Part shown: positions 54,947 through 63,732 of the stretch, piece after piece
Numbering within the stretch: the first letter of the stretch is position 1
How the letters are laid out: each line of letters begins with the position of its first letter
Source: Ensifer sp. MPMI2T
Lineage (GTDB): Bacteria > Pseudomonadota > Alphaproteobacteria > Rhizobiales > Rhizobiaceae
Assembly: GCF_004827385.1 (NCBI RefSeq)
Contig: NZ_SRXN01000016.1
Span: 102,535 to 166,534 of the forward strand
Direction: 5' to 3'
DNA: 64,000 nucleotides
Program-made: the position numbers and the translations under genes
The notes under the pieces: model-generated
Seen by the model: the letters and a program-made list of their open reading frames with translations, nothing else
Databases searched by the model: none
Told to the model about the DNA's origin: nothing

Positions 54947-56410
54947 TCAAAGCGCATTCTTGTAGATCCGTCCGTCCTTCATGATGACCTTCAGATTGCT
55001 CCGGTCGGCGACTAGCGAGATGTCCGCCAGCGGGTCGCCACCGACCAGCAGCAGATCGGCAAGCGCGTCTGCTTCGACGACGCCGAGCTTGCCGATATAG
55101 GGGCTGCGCGGCCCGGAGAGGGCAAGCAGCTCCGCATTGTCCGCCGTCGCCATCTTCAGCACTTCCGCCGGCGCATGCCAGCGGGCGAGTTTGGCGAGCT
55201 GCGCTCCCTGGCGGGCCGCGATCCGTTCCGAAAACAGCGTGTCGGTGCCGAAAGCCGTCTTCACCCCGTGGATCTTCGCCAGCGCGAAGGCGGTGTCCGT
55301 GCCGCTGATGATCTGCAGCTGGGAGAAGCGTTGCTCAGTCCCCTCCGGAAACGGCGCCGCGTCCTCGTCGTCCAGAAACGGCTGAAGGCTCCACCAGATG
55401 CTCTTCTCCGCCATCAGCCTGGCGGTCTCCTCGTCGGCGAGATGCCCGTGCTCGATGCATTTGACGCCCGCCGCGATCGCGAGCCGGATGGCCTTCGGCG
55501 TATAGGCGTGCACCGTCACGTAAGTGTTCCAACCCTTCGCCGCCTCGACCGCGGCGCGGAGCTCGGCATCGGTATATTGCGTGGAATCGAGCGGATCATG
55601 GTCGGAGGTGACGCCGCCGCCGGCCATCACCTTTATGTGGCTGGCGCCGAGGAAGAGTTGCTCGCGCGTTCGCCGCAGCACCTCGTCGACGCCATCGGCG
55701 ATGGCGGCCGCTCCGCTGCGCTCGGAAAAATGCAGCCGGTCACCATCTTCGCGGGGCAGATCGTGGCGGGTGCGGAAGTCTCCGTGGCCGGACGTCTGCG
55801 AGATCATCGCCCCGGCCGGCCAGATGCGGGGGCCGATGATGGTGCCATCGTCGATCGCCCGCTTCAGCGCGAACACGGGCCCGCCGACATCCCGAGCGGT
55901 GGTGAAGCCCTGCATCAGGAAGTCGCCGGCAGCCCGGGCCGAGCGCAACGCCAGATAGCTGGGATCGGCGGTCAGGGCCACCGCCAGGGGAACCGTCGAG
56001 AAGGCGAGATGCGTGTGGGCGTCGATGAGCCCCGGCATCAGCACGCCGCCGGCGCCGTCGATCGTCAGAGCTTCCTCGGGCGCGCCCGCGCCGCCATCGT
56101 CTACCGATTTGATCCGGGTGCCCTCGACGAGCACCGTCGCACCCTCGCGAAGGGTCGGGGAAGTGCCATCGAAGAGGCGGATGTTGGTGAAAAGGATCGG
56201 CCGCGCCGGCGCCGGGGGAGACGGCTGCAGTTGCGCCGACGCGGTTGTTCCCAAGCGGACACCGGTCGCCATTGCTGCCATTCCGGTCATGAAGGTGCGT
56301 CGGGAAAAGCCAAGCCTGACGCGCTCGGCGATGTATCGGATTTCCGGCCTGTGGCAGAGGCATCCAACGTGGCCGGCTGTATCCGTCCTTGCCGCCGAGC
56401 AGTCGAACAT
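54947..56410 (-). CDS. Tat-exported amidohydrolase-superfamily protein
   Basis: A 487-residue metal hydrolase of the imidazolonepropionase/prolidase-like group. Tat signal SRRTFMTGMAAMATGVRLG, then the barrel with HxH in DAHTHLAF, Lys in HIKVMAGGG (metal bridge), His in TVHAYTP and IEHGHL, and Asp in AFGTDTLF. It would hydrolyse amides or dipeptides in the periplasm. ATG 56410 has GAGGGGG; the longer frame to 56524 is rejected. No cotranscribed partner. Confidence 0.87.
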   Translation of the reverse strand: MFDCSAARTDTAGHVGCLCHRPEIRYIAERVRLGFSRRTFMTGMAAMATGVRLGTTASAQLQPSPPAPARPILFTNIRLFDGTSPTLREGATVLVEGTRIKSVDDGGAGAPEEALTIDGAGGVLMPGLIDAHTHLAFSTVPLAVALTADPSYLALRSARAAGDFLMQGFTTARDVGGPVFALKRAIDDGTIIGPRIWPAGAMISQTSGHGDFRTRHDLPREDGDRLHFSERSGAAAIADGVDEVLRRTREQLFLGASHIKVMAGGGVTSDHDPLDSTQYTDAELRAAVEAAKGWNTYVTVHAYTPKAIRLAIAAGVKCIEHGHLADEETARLMAEKSIWWSLQPFLDDEDAAPFPEGTEQRFSQLQIISGTDTAFALAKIHGVKTAFGTDTLFSERIAARQGAQLAKLARWHAPAEVLKMATADNAELLALSGPRSPYIGKLGVVEADALADLLLVGGDPLADISLVADRSNLKVIMKDGRIYKNAL

Positions 56411-56535
56411 GACATTCCCCCTCGCGATGACTACCGAAGGGAAGATAGGGCGGGGCACGCGACGCCTGCAGTTGCGCCGCCGCCAGGCTTCATTCACCTG
56501 CCGGCCGGCAGCCTGCTCCCTCAATCGGAACCGTT

Positions 56536-56605
56536 CAAAAACATCCAGTAATTCAAAGTGCTACGGCGACCTCTGTGCGTCTGAAACGACACACGGGCGC
56601 CGTAG
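56536..56605 (+). repeat. RIME element, right palindrome with linker
   Basis: AAAAACATCCAGTAATTCAA, then GTGCTACGGCGACCTCTGTG and ACGGGCGCCGTAG: right half with linker; the left palindrome is lost. Confidence 0.75.
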
Positions 56606-56607
56606 GT

Positions 56608-56805
56608 CTACTTGTGTTGATTGCGACTGAGGACCTTGCCCATCAGCAGTATGATGCCTATCGCGACGAATACGATGCCTGCGGCCATATATCCGGCCGA
56701 CGCATAGCGGTAGCCTGACGCCGCCAGGAGGAAGCCGATCACGACAAAGACCAAACCGCCGACCTTGCCGATAAACAGGTTGGATTTCTCATCCTCCAAG
56801 GCCAT
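56608..56805 (-). CDS. Small two-helix membrane protein of unknown function
   Basis: A 65-residue protein with two hydrophobic helices (VGGLVFVVIGFLLAASGY and YMAAGIVFVAIGIILLMG) and a basic C-terminus (KVLSRNQHK). The start at ATG 56805 is set by GGGGAGG 5 bases before it. I recognise it only as a rhizobial-type hypothetical; no function assigned. Confidence 0.75.
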   Translation of the reverse strand: MALEDEKSNLFIGKVGGLVFVVIGFLLAASGYRYASAGYMAAGIVFVAIGIILLMGKVLSRNQHK

Positions 56806-56943
56806 GACGACCTCCCCGTCGAGTGGAGCCACCTTCATTTATATACAACGTCTGCGCGCTCCGGTCGAGCAAAAGCGGACACGCATACCTTGTGCCGACG
56901 GCCTCTTCATGCGACCGACGCTCGCGCCCGCGACAGCGGTACC

Positions 56944-57870
56944 TTAGCTCAACGCGGCCGCAGCCTCGTCCGTCTCGCTGGTTCCGGCGGCGGCCCATCG
57001 CTCTGCTGCAAGCTCGATGAATGCCTTGACAAGCGGCGAAAGGTGCCGGCTGCTGGGGTACAGGACATAAAGGCCGCCGGCCGGCGTCGTGTAATCGTGG
57101 AGAACACGGTGCAACCGCCCGTCGTTGATGAGCCCCTCGGCCATCCTTTGGGGCACCTGCGCGATGCCGTAGCCGGCGATCGCGGCGGCCACGACCGCCT
57201 GCATTTCATTGGCGGCGAAGCGTCCGGCCACGGTGACCGTTTCCTGGCCGTGCGGTCCATTCAGCACCCAGTGGGCGCTGGCAGCCGAGGGGCCTGCGAT
57301 GACGCACTCGTGGCGGCTGAGATCCGCCGGTCCATCCGGGACCCCTGAGTGCGCAACATAGTCCGGGCTGGCGCACAGGAGCCTGTGCGTGGCCCCCAGC
57401 TTGCGAGCGATCAAGGTGGAGTCCGCAAGGATACCGGTGCGGAACGCGAGATCGATTCCGTTCTCGACGAGGTTGAGATTGTCGTCGGTCAGGCGCAGTT
57501 CCACCTTGGTTTTCGGATACATTGCCAGAAAGTCGACCACTGCGCGGGTCAGGAAATGGCCGCCGAAGCCGACCGGAGCGGAAATGCGAATTGTGCCTGA
57601 CGGCTCCGCCCTCGCTTCCGCGAGACGAAGATTCGCTTCCTCTATTGTCCGCAGGGCCTGGCTGCTCTGCTCGTAGTAGAGGCGCCCGGCGTCGGTCATG
57701 TTGAGGCTGCGCGTCGTGCGCTGGAGCAGGCGGACACCGACCTCACGCTCGAGCGCGGCAATGCGGCGGCTGACCGTCGTCTTGGGCATGCCGAGCTGGC
57801 GCGCCGCAGCGGTAAAACTGCCCGCTTCGACGACGCGAACGAACACGACGATATCGTTGAGATCGAGCAT
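56944..57870 (-). CDS. LysR-family transcriptional regulator
   Basis: A 308-residue LTTR of the CrgA/DmlR-like group: MLDLNDIVVFVRVVEAGSFT, helix-turn-helix LGMPKTTVSRRIAALEREVG, and the effector-domain start GTIRISAPVGFG. ATG 57870 has CAGGA upstream. It is divergent from the NmrA-like gene (start 57969) with a 98-base gap holding AATTAT repeated around 57902-57914, a plausible LTTR site. The NmrA-like reductase is the likely target. Confidence 0.92.
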   Translation of the reverse strand: MLDLNDIVVFVRVVEAGSFTAAARQLGMPKTTVSRRIAALEREVGVRLLQRTTRSLNMTDAGRLYYEQSSQALRTIEEANLRLAEARAEPSGTIRISAPVGFGGHFLTRAVVDFLAMYPKTKVELRLTDDNLNLVENGIDLAFRTGILADSTLIARKLGATHRLLCASPDYVAHSGVPDGPADLSRHECVIAGPSAASAHWVLNGPHGQETVTVAGRFAANEMQAVVAAAIAGYGIAQVPQRMAEGLINDGRLHRVLHDYTTPAGGLYVLYPSSRHLSPLVKAFIELAAERWAAAGTSETDEAAAALS

Positions 57871-57968
57871 TGTATCCTGCTGTGGGACAAAGTTTCCCAA
57901 TTATAGGCAATTATGGACCAATGTGGCAGGCCCTACCTTTGCTCTATTGAAAACAAAGGAGCAGACAC

Positions 57969-58856
57969 ATGACCACCAAGCGAAACGTTCTCGTCACCGG
58001 CGCCACCGGCCAGCAGGGAGGCGCCGTCGCGCACGCCCTGCTCACCAGAGGACACCGCGTCAAGGCGTTGACCCGCAATCTGGACAGCGATGCTGCGCGG
58101 CAACTGGCGTCGGCGGGTGCAGATGTCGTGGCCGGCGATCTCGGCGACGCGGCGTCCATTCAAAAGGCCGCAAGCGACGTCGACGCCATGTACCTGATGG
58201 GCAACAGCTATGAGGCGGGCACAGAGGAGGAGACCCGCCTGGGGATCATTGCGGCCGATGCGGCGAAGGCAGCAGGCGTCCGGCACCTGATCTATTCGTC
58301 CGTTGCCGATGCCGACAAGAAGACGGGCATCCCGCACTTCGAAAGCAAGTATCTCGTCGAGAAGCATGTCGCGGGGCTCGGCATCCCTTACACGATCAGC
58401 GCGCCGGTCGCCTTCATGGAGAATATCGTCGCGCCGTGGTCGATCGATACGCTGCGCCAGGGCACCTATGCCTTCGCGCTGCCTGCCCGCCGCCACTTGC
58501 AACTGATAGCCCTGGCGGACATCGGGGCTTTCGTTGCCGCCCTGATCGAGCGGCACGAGCATGTCCTCGGCGCGCGCTTCGATATCGCCGGGGACGAGCT
58601 GTCCGGCGAAGAGCAGGCGAAAATCCTCTCGCAGGCGATCGGCCGCACCATCAATTACCAGGAAATCCCGATCGCCGCCGCTCGCCAGCAAAGCGAGGAT
58701 GCGGCGCTCATGTTCGAATGGTTCGACCGCGTCGGCTACGACGCCGACATCGCGGCATTGCGCCGGGAGTTTCCGGAGGTTCACTGGCAGAGTTTTGCGG
58801 ACTGGGCGCGCGCGTTCGATTGGGGTGTTCTTGAGCGTACGTCGGCTGTTAGCTGA
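57969..58856 (+). CDS. NmrA-family NAD(P)-binding protein
   Basis: A 295-residue atypical SDR starting NVLVTGATGQQGGAVAHALL (GxxGxxG), with the NmrA-like FESKYLVEKHVAGLGIPYTI segment and the C-terminal substrate-side domain. Related proteins reduce quinones (QOR2) or sense NADP. AAAGGAG precedes ATG 57969. Controlled presumably by the divergent LysR protein. Confidence 0.9.
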   Translation: MTTKRNVLVTGATGQQGGAVAHALLTRGHRVKALTRNLDSDAARQLASAGADVVAGDLGDAASIQKAASDVDAMYLMGNSYEAGTEEETRLGIIAADAAKAAGVRHLIYSSVADADKKTGIPHFESKYLVEKHVAGLGIPYTISAPVAFMENIVAPWSIDTLRQGTYAFALPARRHLQLIALADIGAFVAALIERHEHVLGARFDIAGDELSGEEQAKILSQAIGRTINYQEIPIAAARQQSEDAALMFEWFDRVGYDADIAALRREFPEVHWQSFADWARAFDWGVLERTSAVS

Positions 58857-58871
58857 GTCCCCTGCGGCGAT

Positions 58872-59027
58872 CGTCATTCCCGTGCGCGTCAGAGGGATCC
58901 AGGCCACGGCGCGTCGGCGCCGTGAATGACTCGGGTTTCGGGGAGACGCAGACGCGGGATGAGCGAGTCCCTTGCGCCCAAGGACTTGGGTGCGCTGGAT
59001 TCCTGTGACAAGCACAGGAATGAGGGT
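58872..59027. repeat. Long inverted-repeat element, copy 4 (CAGGAATGAG type)
   Basis: Left end CGTCATTCCCGTGCGCGTCA, right end TTCCTGTGACAAGCACAGGA followed by ATGAGGG. It contains CCACGGCGCGTCGGCGCCGT, the same inner palindrome as in copy 3. The left end is diverged. It lies in the 219-base gap before the convergent hydrolase. Confidence 0.72.
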
Positions 59028-59075
59028 GTTTACGGTTAGGGCGAGCTCGATCGGGGCGACGGAACCGTGCAGCCG

Positions 59076-59915
59076 TCAGCCAAGAAACTCCCGGATGGCG
59101 GTGGCAATCTCAGCCGCGTGGGTTTCCAGCGCGAAGTGGCCGGTGTCGAAGAAGACCACCCGTGCCTCCGGAATATCGCGCTTGAAGGCCTCGGCGCCAG
59201 GCGGCAGGAAGAAGGGATCGTTGCGGCCCCAGGCCGCGAGGAAGCGCGGCTGGTGGGTGCGGAAATACTCCTGGAACACCGGATAGAGCGCGACATTGCT
59301 CTTATAGTCGCCGAAGAGGTCGAGCTGGACATCGGCAGCGCCGGGGCGGCCGAGGTAGTGGTTGTCGAGCGTGTAGCCGTCCGGCGAGACCTTCGTCACG
59401 TCCGGCACGCCGTGCGTATATTGAAAGCGCGTCGTCTCCGGTGTCAGCAGCATGCGAAGCGCCTCTCGATTGGCGTCGGAAGCCTCCTGCCAATAGGCGC
59501 GGATCGGATTCCAGCCGTCGCTCAGGCCCTCGACATAGGCGTTGCCGTTCTGGGAGATGATTGTGGTGATCCGCTCCGGATGGCGGACGGCGAGGCGAAA
59601 GCCGGTCGGCGCGCCGTAGTCGAAGACGTAGACGGCAAAGCGGTCGAAGCCGACGATCTCGGTGAAGCGCTCGATCGTCTCGGCGATCGAGTCGAAGGTG
59701 TTTGCCTTCGGGTCGTCCGATTGGCCGAATCCCGGCAGGTCGGGCGCGATGATGTGGTAGCGGTCGGCAAGGAGCGGAATCAGGTCCCGGAACATGTGGC
59801 TCGACGTCGGAAAGCCGTGCAGCAGCAGGAGTTTCTGTGCGCCCGGCGCGCCTGCCTCGCGATAGAAGATCTTCAGCCCATCGACATCGGTGCTTCGATA
59901 ACGGGTCTCGGTCAT
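59076..59915 (-). CDS. Alpha/beta hydrolase, haloalkane dehalogenase/epoxide hydrolase type
   Basis: A 279-residue hydrolase: oxyanion HGFPTSSHMF, PDLPGFGQS, nucleophile Asp in VFDYGAPTGFRLA (Asp in place of Ser, as in dehalogenases and epoxide hydrolases), acid in WGRNDPFFLP and His in DTGHFALE. It would open epoxides or remove halides by an ester intermediate. Divergent from a LysR regulator 129 bases away. Confidence 0.87.
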   Translation of the reverse strand: MTETRYRSTDVDGLKIFYREAGAPGAQKLLLLHGFPTSSHMFRDLIPLLADRYHIIAPDLPGFGQSDDPKANTFDSIAETIERFTEIVGFDRFAVYVFDYGAPTGFRLAVRHPERITTIISQNGNAYVEGLSDGWNPIRAYWQEASDANREALRMLLTPETTRFQYTHGVPDVTKVSPDGYTLDNHYLGRPGAADVQLDLFGDYKSNVALYPVFQEYFRTHQPRFLAAWGRNDPFFLPPGAEAFKRDIPEARVVFFDTGHFALETHAAEIATAIREFLG

Positions 59916-60044
59916 CGTCTTTCTCCCTGCTGCCCGGACGTCTTGTCCGGCGCTGTTGAGGTGGATGAGGGCAAGATATTGTCTTCCAGCAGGTGCGATA
60001 ATCGGCTAGTTCCAATAGGCATAGTTTCTCTGGGTGAAATAATA

Positions 60045-60959
60045 ATGGACCGTTTCGAAGCGATGTCGATCCTTGTCGCGGTGGTGGAGGCGGGTAGCCT
60101 TACCGGCGCCGGCCGCCGGCTGAACCTGCCGCTGCCAAGCGTCAGCCGAAAGCTTGCCGAACTGGAGGATTACCTCGGAACCCGGCTTCTGACGCGCACG
60201 ACGCGCAAGCTGACGCTGACCGATGCGGGCAATGACTATTTCCATTCCTGCAAACGCATCCTCGAAGAGGTGGGCGATGCCGAGCGGAAGGCAGCGGGCG
60301 AGCAGAGCGCGCCGAAGGGCGAACTCGTGGTGACGGCGCCGATCGTGTTCGGCCGGCTGCATGTGTTGCCGGTCGTCAGCGCGTTCCTCTCGATCTATCC
60401 GGACATCAATGTCCGGATGCTGCTTTCCGACCGCAACGTGCATCTGCTCGAAGACAATATCGACCTTGCCGTTCGCATCGGCGCGTTGCCCGACAGCTCG
60501 ATGGTGGCGAAGCGTGTCGGTTCCGTGCGCCGCGTAACGTGCGGAAGCGCTGGCTGTTTCGAGCGGCATGGCGTCCCGGCAAGCCCGGCGGACCTCGAGC
60601 GGCTGCCCTGCGTGACCTTCGACATGATGGCTTCGCCAAGCCCGTGGGTCTTCGGCAAAGGCGGGAACGCGCGCGAGCCGGTCGTGGAGATCCGCCCGCG
60701 CCTTTGCGTCAATACCGCGGAAGCGGCGCTGGACGCCGCGATCGCCAGCGTCGGCGTGACCTGCGTTCTCTCCTACCAGGCAGCCCGCGCGGTGAAGGAG
60801 GGACTTCTGCAGGTGGTGCTGCAGGACTTCGAACCGGCGCCTCTGCCCGTCCATATTGTCTATCAGGGACGGGGCGAACTGCCATTCAAGATGCGCAGTT
60901 TCCTCGACTTCGCGGCCCCGCGCTTGCGCGAGCGGCTGGAGGAGGTGGCACTGGCGTGA
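60045..60959 (+). CDS. LysR-family transcriptional regulator
   Basis: A 304-residue LTTR: MDRFEAMSILVAVVEAGSLT, helix-turn-helix LNLPLPSVSRKLAELEDYLG, and effector domain from GELVVTAPIVFG. It has the CrgA-like layout of the LTTR at 56944. It is divergent from the dehalogenase-type hydrolase, its likely target. The longer frame upstream crosses the divergent gene and is rejected. Confidence 0.92.
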   Translation: MDRFEAMSILVAVVEAGSLTGAGRRLNLPLPSVSRKLAELEDYLGTRLLTRTTRKLTLTDAGNDYFHSCKRILEEVGDAERKAAGEQSAPKGELVVTAPIVFGRLHVLPVVSAFLSIYPDINVRMLLSDRNVHLLEDNIDLAVRIGALPDSSMVAKRVGSVRRVTCGSAGCFERHGVPASPADLERLPCVTFDMMASPSPWVFGKGGNAREPVVEIRPRLCVNTAEAALDAAIASVGVTCVLSYQAARAVKEGLLQVVLQDFEPAPLPVHIVYQGRGELPFKMRSFLDFAAPRLRERLEEVALA

Positions 60960-61036
60960 TGCGGGGCGGGAGCGCGCCGACGTGACGATAGGCGAGCCGC
61001 GGCAGCGAGAAGATCTGACGCGGTGAGCCCCTCTCG

Positions 61037-61249
61037 ACCCTCAGTCCTGGGCTTGTCACAGGAATCCAGCAGCGCCGCGTCTGCGGCGCGGAAGACTCTG
61101 CCAGCGGGCGGGCGTAAGTAGCCTCGGATGGTCCGCCGCACGGCCGTCCCGTCGGTAGCTCTTCCTCCACGTCTCAAGCGCTGAAAACAAGTTATTCACG
61201 GCGCCGACGCGCCGTGGCTGGATTCCTGTGACCAGCACAGGAATGAGGT
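61037..61249. repeat. Long inverted-repeat element, copy 5 (CAGGAATGAG type)
   Basis: Left end ACCCTCAGTCCTGGGCTTGT, right end TTCCTGTGACCAGCACAGGA followed by ATGAGG. This 213-base copy has two inner pieces, GCGCCGCGTCTGCGGCGC and GGCGCCGACGCGCC. Like copy 3 it is the long form. Confidence 0.76.
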
Positions 61250-61294
61250 GGGAGGAGATGCGTTAGCGTACCGCAACCAACGAGGCAGAACTGG

Positions 61295-61338
61295 CTACTG
61301 TCGCGTACTGTGGCGTCTGATAAGACGCGCGGCCTGTA
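61295..61338 (+). repeat. RIME right palindrome, diverged
   Basis: CTACTGTCGCGTACTGTGGC then GTCTGATAAGACGCGCGGCC and TGTA: a partial right half with short indels. It sits between the long inverted repeat and the candidate small RNA. Confidence 0.55.
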
Positions 61339-61466
61339 TCGCTGCTCAAACCACGCATGCCTTGGCGCCAGCGCGACGTTCTGGAAACTAACCGACCTCA
61401 TTCGCACAGCATGGCTAATTTTCGCTACTTTGAGATGCGATGGCCCGGTGGCAAACTCAAGTCAGA

Positions 61467-61560
61467 CGGGAAATTTTCCTCCCGCATTTCGCCCACACCG
61501 GCCCCCCTCCCAATGGGCGAAAGACCTTACAGCCCCGGTTTCCCCTACCGGGGCTTTTTC
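61467..61560 (+). ncRNA. Candidate small RNA with anti-Shine-Dalgarno loops
   Basis: Three hairpins in about 95 bases. The first is CGGGA (61467-61471)/TCCCG (61480-61484) with a pyrimidine-rich loop. The second is a perfect 9-bp stem, TTTCGCCCA (61487-61495)/TGGGCGAAA (61514-61522), whose 18-base loop holds CCCCCCTCCCAA. The third is an intrinsic terminator. CUCCC motifs presented in loops are the hallmark of alphaproteobacterial anti-SD sRNAs (AbcR/alpha-r15 and the CCUCC-loop alpha-r14 type). The exact 5' end and promoter are not clear; no protein frame fits the region. Confidence 0.5.
61531..61559 (+). terminator. Rho-independent terminator
   Basis: Perfect 9-bp stem AGCCCCGGT (61531-61539) and ACCGGGGCT (61547-61555), 7-base loop, then TTTT. 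This is the strongest classical terminator in the window and follows no protein gene on this strand, hence the small RNA call. Confidence 0.85.
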
Positions 61561-61983
61561 GTTAGTAGGCTTTAAAAATCTTGCCTGCCTTTCACTCGAA
61601 GAAGATCAGGCTCGCTGGCGAGGGCGGCAGGGGGCGCACCTCCTCGGCAAGCTCGCACCGAAGATACTGGCGCTCATCGCGGGAGGTCGAATCTATCGCT
61701 GGATCGCCTGCGATCTGCCATCAGTAAGATACGGTTGCTGATATCGCCAAGCGCGATCGCGCGAGTGACGATTAACCTAGTTGCGCAGATTTCCGCCATC
61801 CTGCGGTCAGATGCTAAAGGCTGTAGCTGGTGGAGAGCGGAAGTTCGAACGGTACGCGCTGGGCGCTCAATTTGCTCGAAAAGCGATCACTCTTGCAGGG
61901 CTCAGACACGCAACGAGCGGATTCTGAATGCCTAAACTGAATTCTATGGCATGCTGTTTGATGCAATCCCTAGGAGAGCATCT
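61561..61983. other. Gene-free stretch
   Basis: I find no supported gene, repeat copy or dyad in these 423 bases between the small RNA terminator and the cyclase gene, apart from the TAGGAG ribosome site of the latter. Confidence 0.5.
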
Positions 61984-63732
61984 ATGGAGCGTAGACTAGC
62001 AGCGATCCTCGCCGCTGACGTCGTTGGCTTCAGTCGGCTCATGGAGGCCGATGAATCCAGTGCGCTCAACTCGTTGATCGCCCACCAAAGCGAGCTCCTA
62101 AATCCACTGATTACAGAGCACAACGGCCGGGTCGTCAAACTCATCGGCGATGGCATTCTCGCCGAGTTCCAAAGTGTATTGGAAGCGGTCGCATGTGCTG
62201 TCGACATACAACGCGCGATGATTGTTCGAAACCACCCCATTCCGCCGGATCACCGCATTGAGTTCCGGATCGGCATTAATTTGGGAGACGTCATCTTAGA
62301 GAATCGCGACATCTTCGGCGACGGCGTGAACGTCGCGTCGAGGCTGGAGGGGATTGCACGGCCAGGCGGTATCGCCGTCTCAGCCGCGGTGCGCGACCTT
62401 GTCCGGGAACGGCTGGACATCGCCTTCGAAGACACTGGAGACCAGTACCTCAAGAACATCACCCGGCCGATCCGCGTCTATCAGCTTCATTTGGAGGCGC
62501 AGATGCCGGATGCAGCCCACCTGATCGACACGCCCCTTGCCCTGCCGAAACGACCGTCGATCGCAGTGTTGCCGTTTGAAAACATGAGCGGCGACCCGCA
62601 GCAAGACTATTTTGCCGACGGCCTGGTCGAGGATCTCATCACGGAACTGGCCAAGATTCCCAGCCTCTTCGTGATCGCGCGCAACTCGAGCTATTCCTAC
62701 AAAGGAAGACCTGTTGACGTGAAGCAGGTCGCTCGGGAATTGGGCGTACGCTACGTGCTCGAAGGCAGTGTCCGACAATCCGCCAACCGAATCCGCATCA
62801 CGGGACAGCTTTTGGAGGGGACGGGTGCGACGCATGTATGGGCAGATAGGCTCGACGGCTTCGCCGAGGACTTGTTTGACCTTCAGGACCGTTTCGTGAC
62901 CAGCATCGTCGGTGCGCTGGAACCGTCGATACGCCGAGCCGAAATTGAACGTGCGCTGCGAAAACGGCCGGATGCACTGGACGCATACGATCTCTATTTG
63001 AAAGCACTCCCCCACACCTATGCGAATACGCCGGATGAAACGCAAAAAGCGCTGCTGCTTTTGGAAGCCGCCCTGAAGCGCGACCCGAACTATGCGCTGG
63101 CACATGCCCATGCGGCGTGGTGCCATGAGCAAAGTTACTTCCGCCGTGGATTTGACGAACGGGATAAAACCCTTGCGTTGGAACACTCCAATGCCGCGCT
63201 CAACCTTGGTGTCGATGATCCGCAGGCCCTAAGCATCGCCGCTTTTGTCAAGTCCAATTTCACGCATGACTACGACGCGGCCATTATCGTTCTGGATCGG
63301 GCGCTGGAGCTCAATCACAATTCAGCCCTCGCATACGGCTTCAGCGCCCTGGTAAATGCCCATAGCGAGCGAAACGAAAGAGCCATCGAGCATGCACTGC
63401 TTGCGCTGAGGCTCAGCCCGTTCGATCCCCTGAATTATCATCCCTATTGTGCGCTGACGCTGGCCCACTGGTTCAGCGGCCGCTTCGGGGAGGCCGCCAC
63501 CTATGCGGCGCTCGCTGTCGGAGCGAACCCGAACTTCAGCGTCGCCTATGTCTACCTCGCGGCGGCACAGGTCGAGTTGAACAATTTCGAGGCGGCAGGA
63601 GCGGCCGCAAAGCGCCTTGTCGAGATCGCGCCATCGTTCACGATCGGCGGCTTCACCCGAATGAGTCCTTTTCGACCCGCGTCGATGCAATCGCTGGCGA
63701 ACGCTCTCGGGAAGCTGCCGCTGCCTCGCTAG
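61984..63732 (+). CDS. Class III adenylate cyclase - TolB-like - TPR protein
   Basis: A 582-residue protein. The cyclase domain (residues about 1-160) has metal Asp in LAADVVGFSRLME and KLIGDGILAEF, and FGDGVNVASRLEGIA. The TolB-like domain (about 190-310) is IAVLPFENMSGDPQQDYFADG, RNSSYSYKGRPVDVKQVARE, YVLEGSVRQSANRIRITGQL. TPR-like helices run to the end. It synthesises cAMP, with the TolB/TPR part as sensor or partner platform. TAGGAG precedes ATG 61984. The body is a close match to the regulators at 10565 and 16676, which carry a DNA-binding head instead. Confidence 0.92.
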   Translation: MERRLAAILAADVVGFSRLMEADESSALNSLIAHQSELLNPLITEHNGRVVKLIGDGILAEFQSVLEAVACAVDIQRAMIVRNHPIPPDHRIEFRIGINLGDVILENRDIFGDGVNVASRLEGIARPGGIAVSAAVRDLVRERLDIAFEDTGDQYLKNITRPIRVYQLHLEAQMPDAAHLIDTPLALPKRPSIAVLPFENMSGDPQQDYFADGLVEDLITELAKIPSLFVIARNSSYSYKGRPVDVKQVARELGVRYVLEGSVRQSANRIRITGQLLEGTGATHVWADRLDGFAEDLFDLQDRFVTSIVGALEPSIRRAEIERALRKRPDALDAYDLYLKALPHTYANTPDETQKALLLLEAALKRDPNYALAHAHAAWCHEQSYFRRGFDERDKTLALEHSNAALNLGVDDPQALSIAAFVKSNFTHDYDAAIIVLDRALELNHNSALAYGFSALVNAHSERNERAIEHALLALRLSPFDPLNYHPYCALTLAHWFSGRFGEAATYAALAVGANPNFSVAYVYLAAAQVELNNFEAAGAAAKRLVEIAPSFTIGGFTRMSPFRPASMQSLANALGKLPLPR

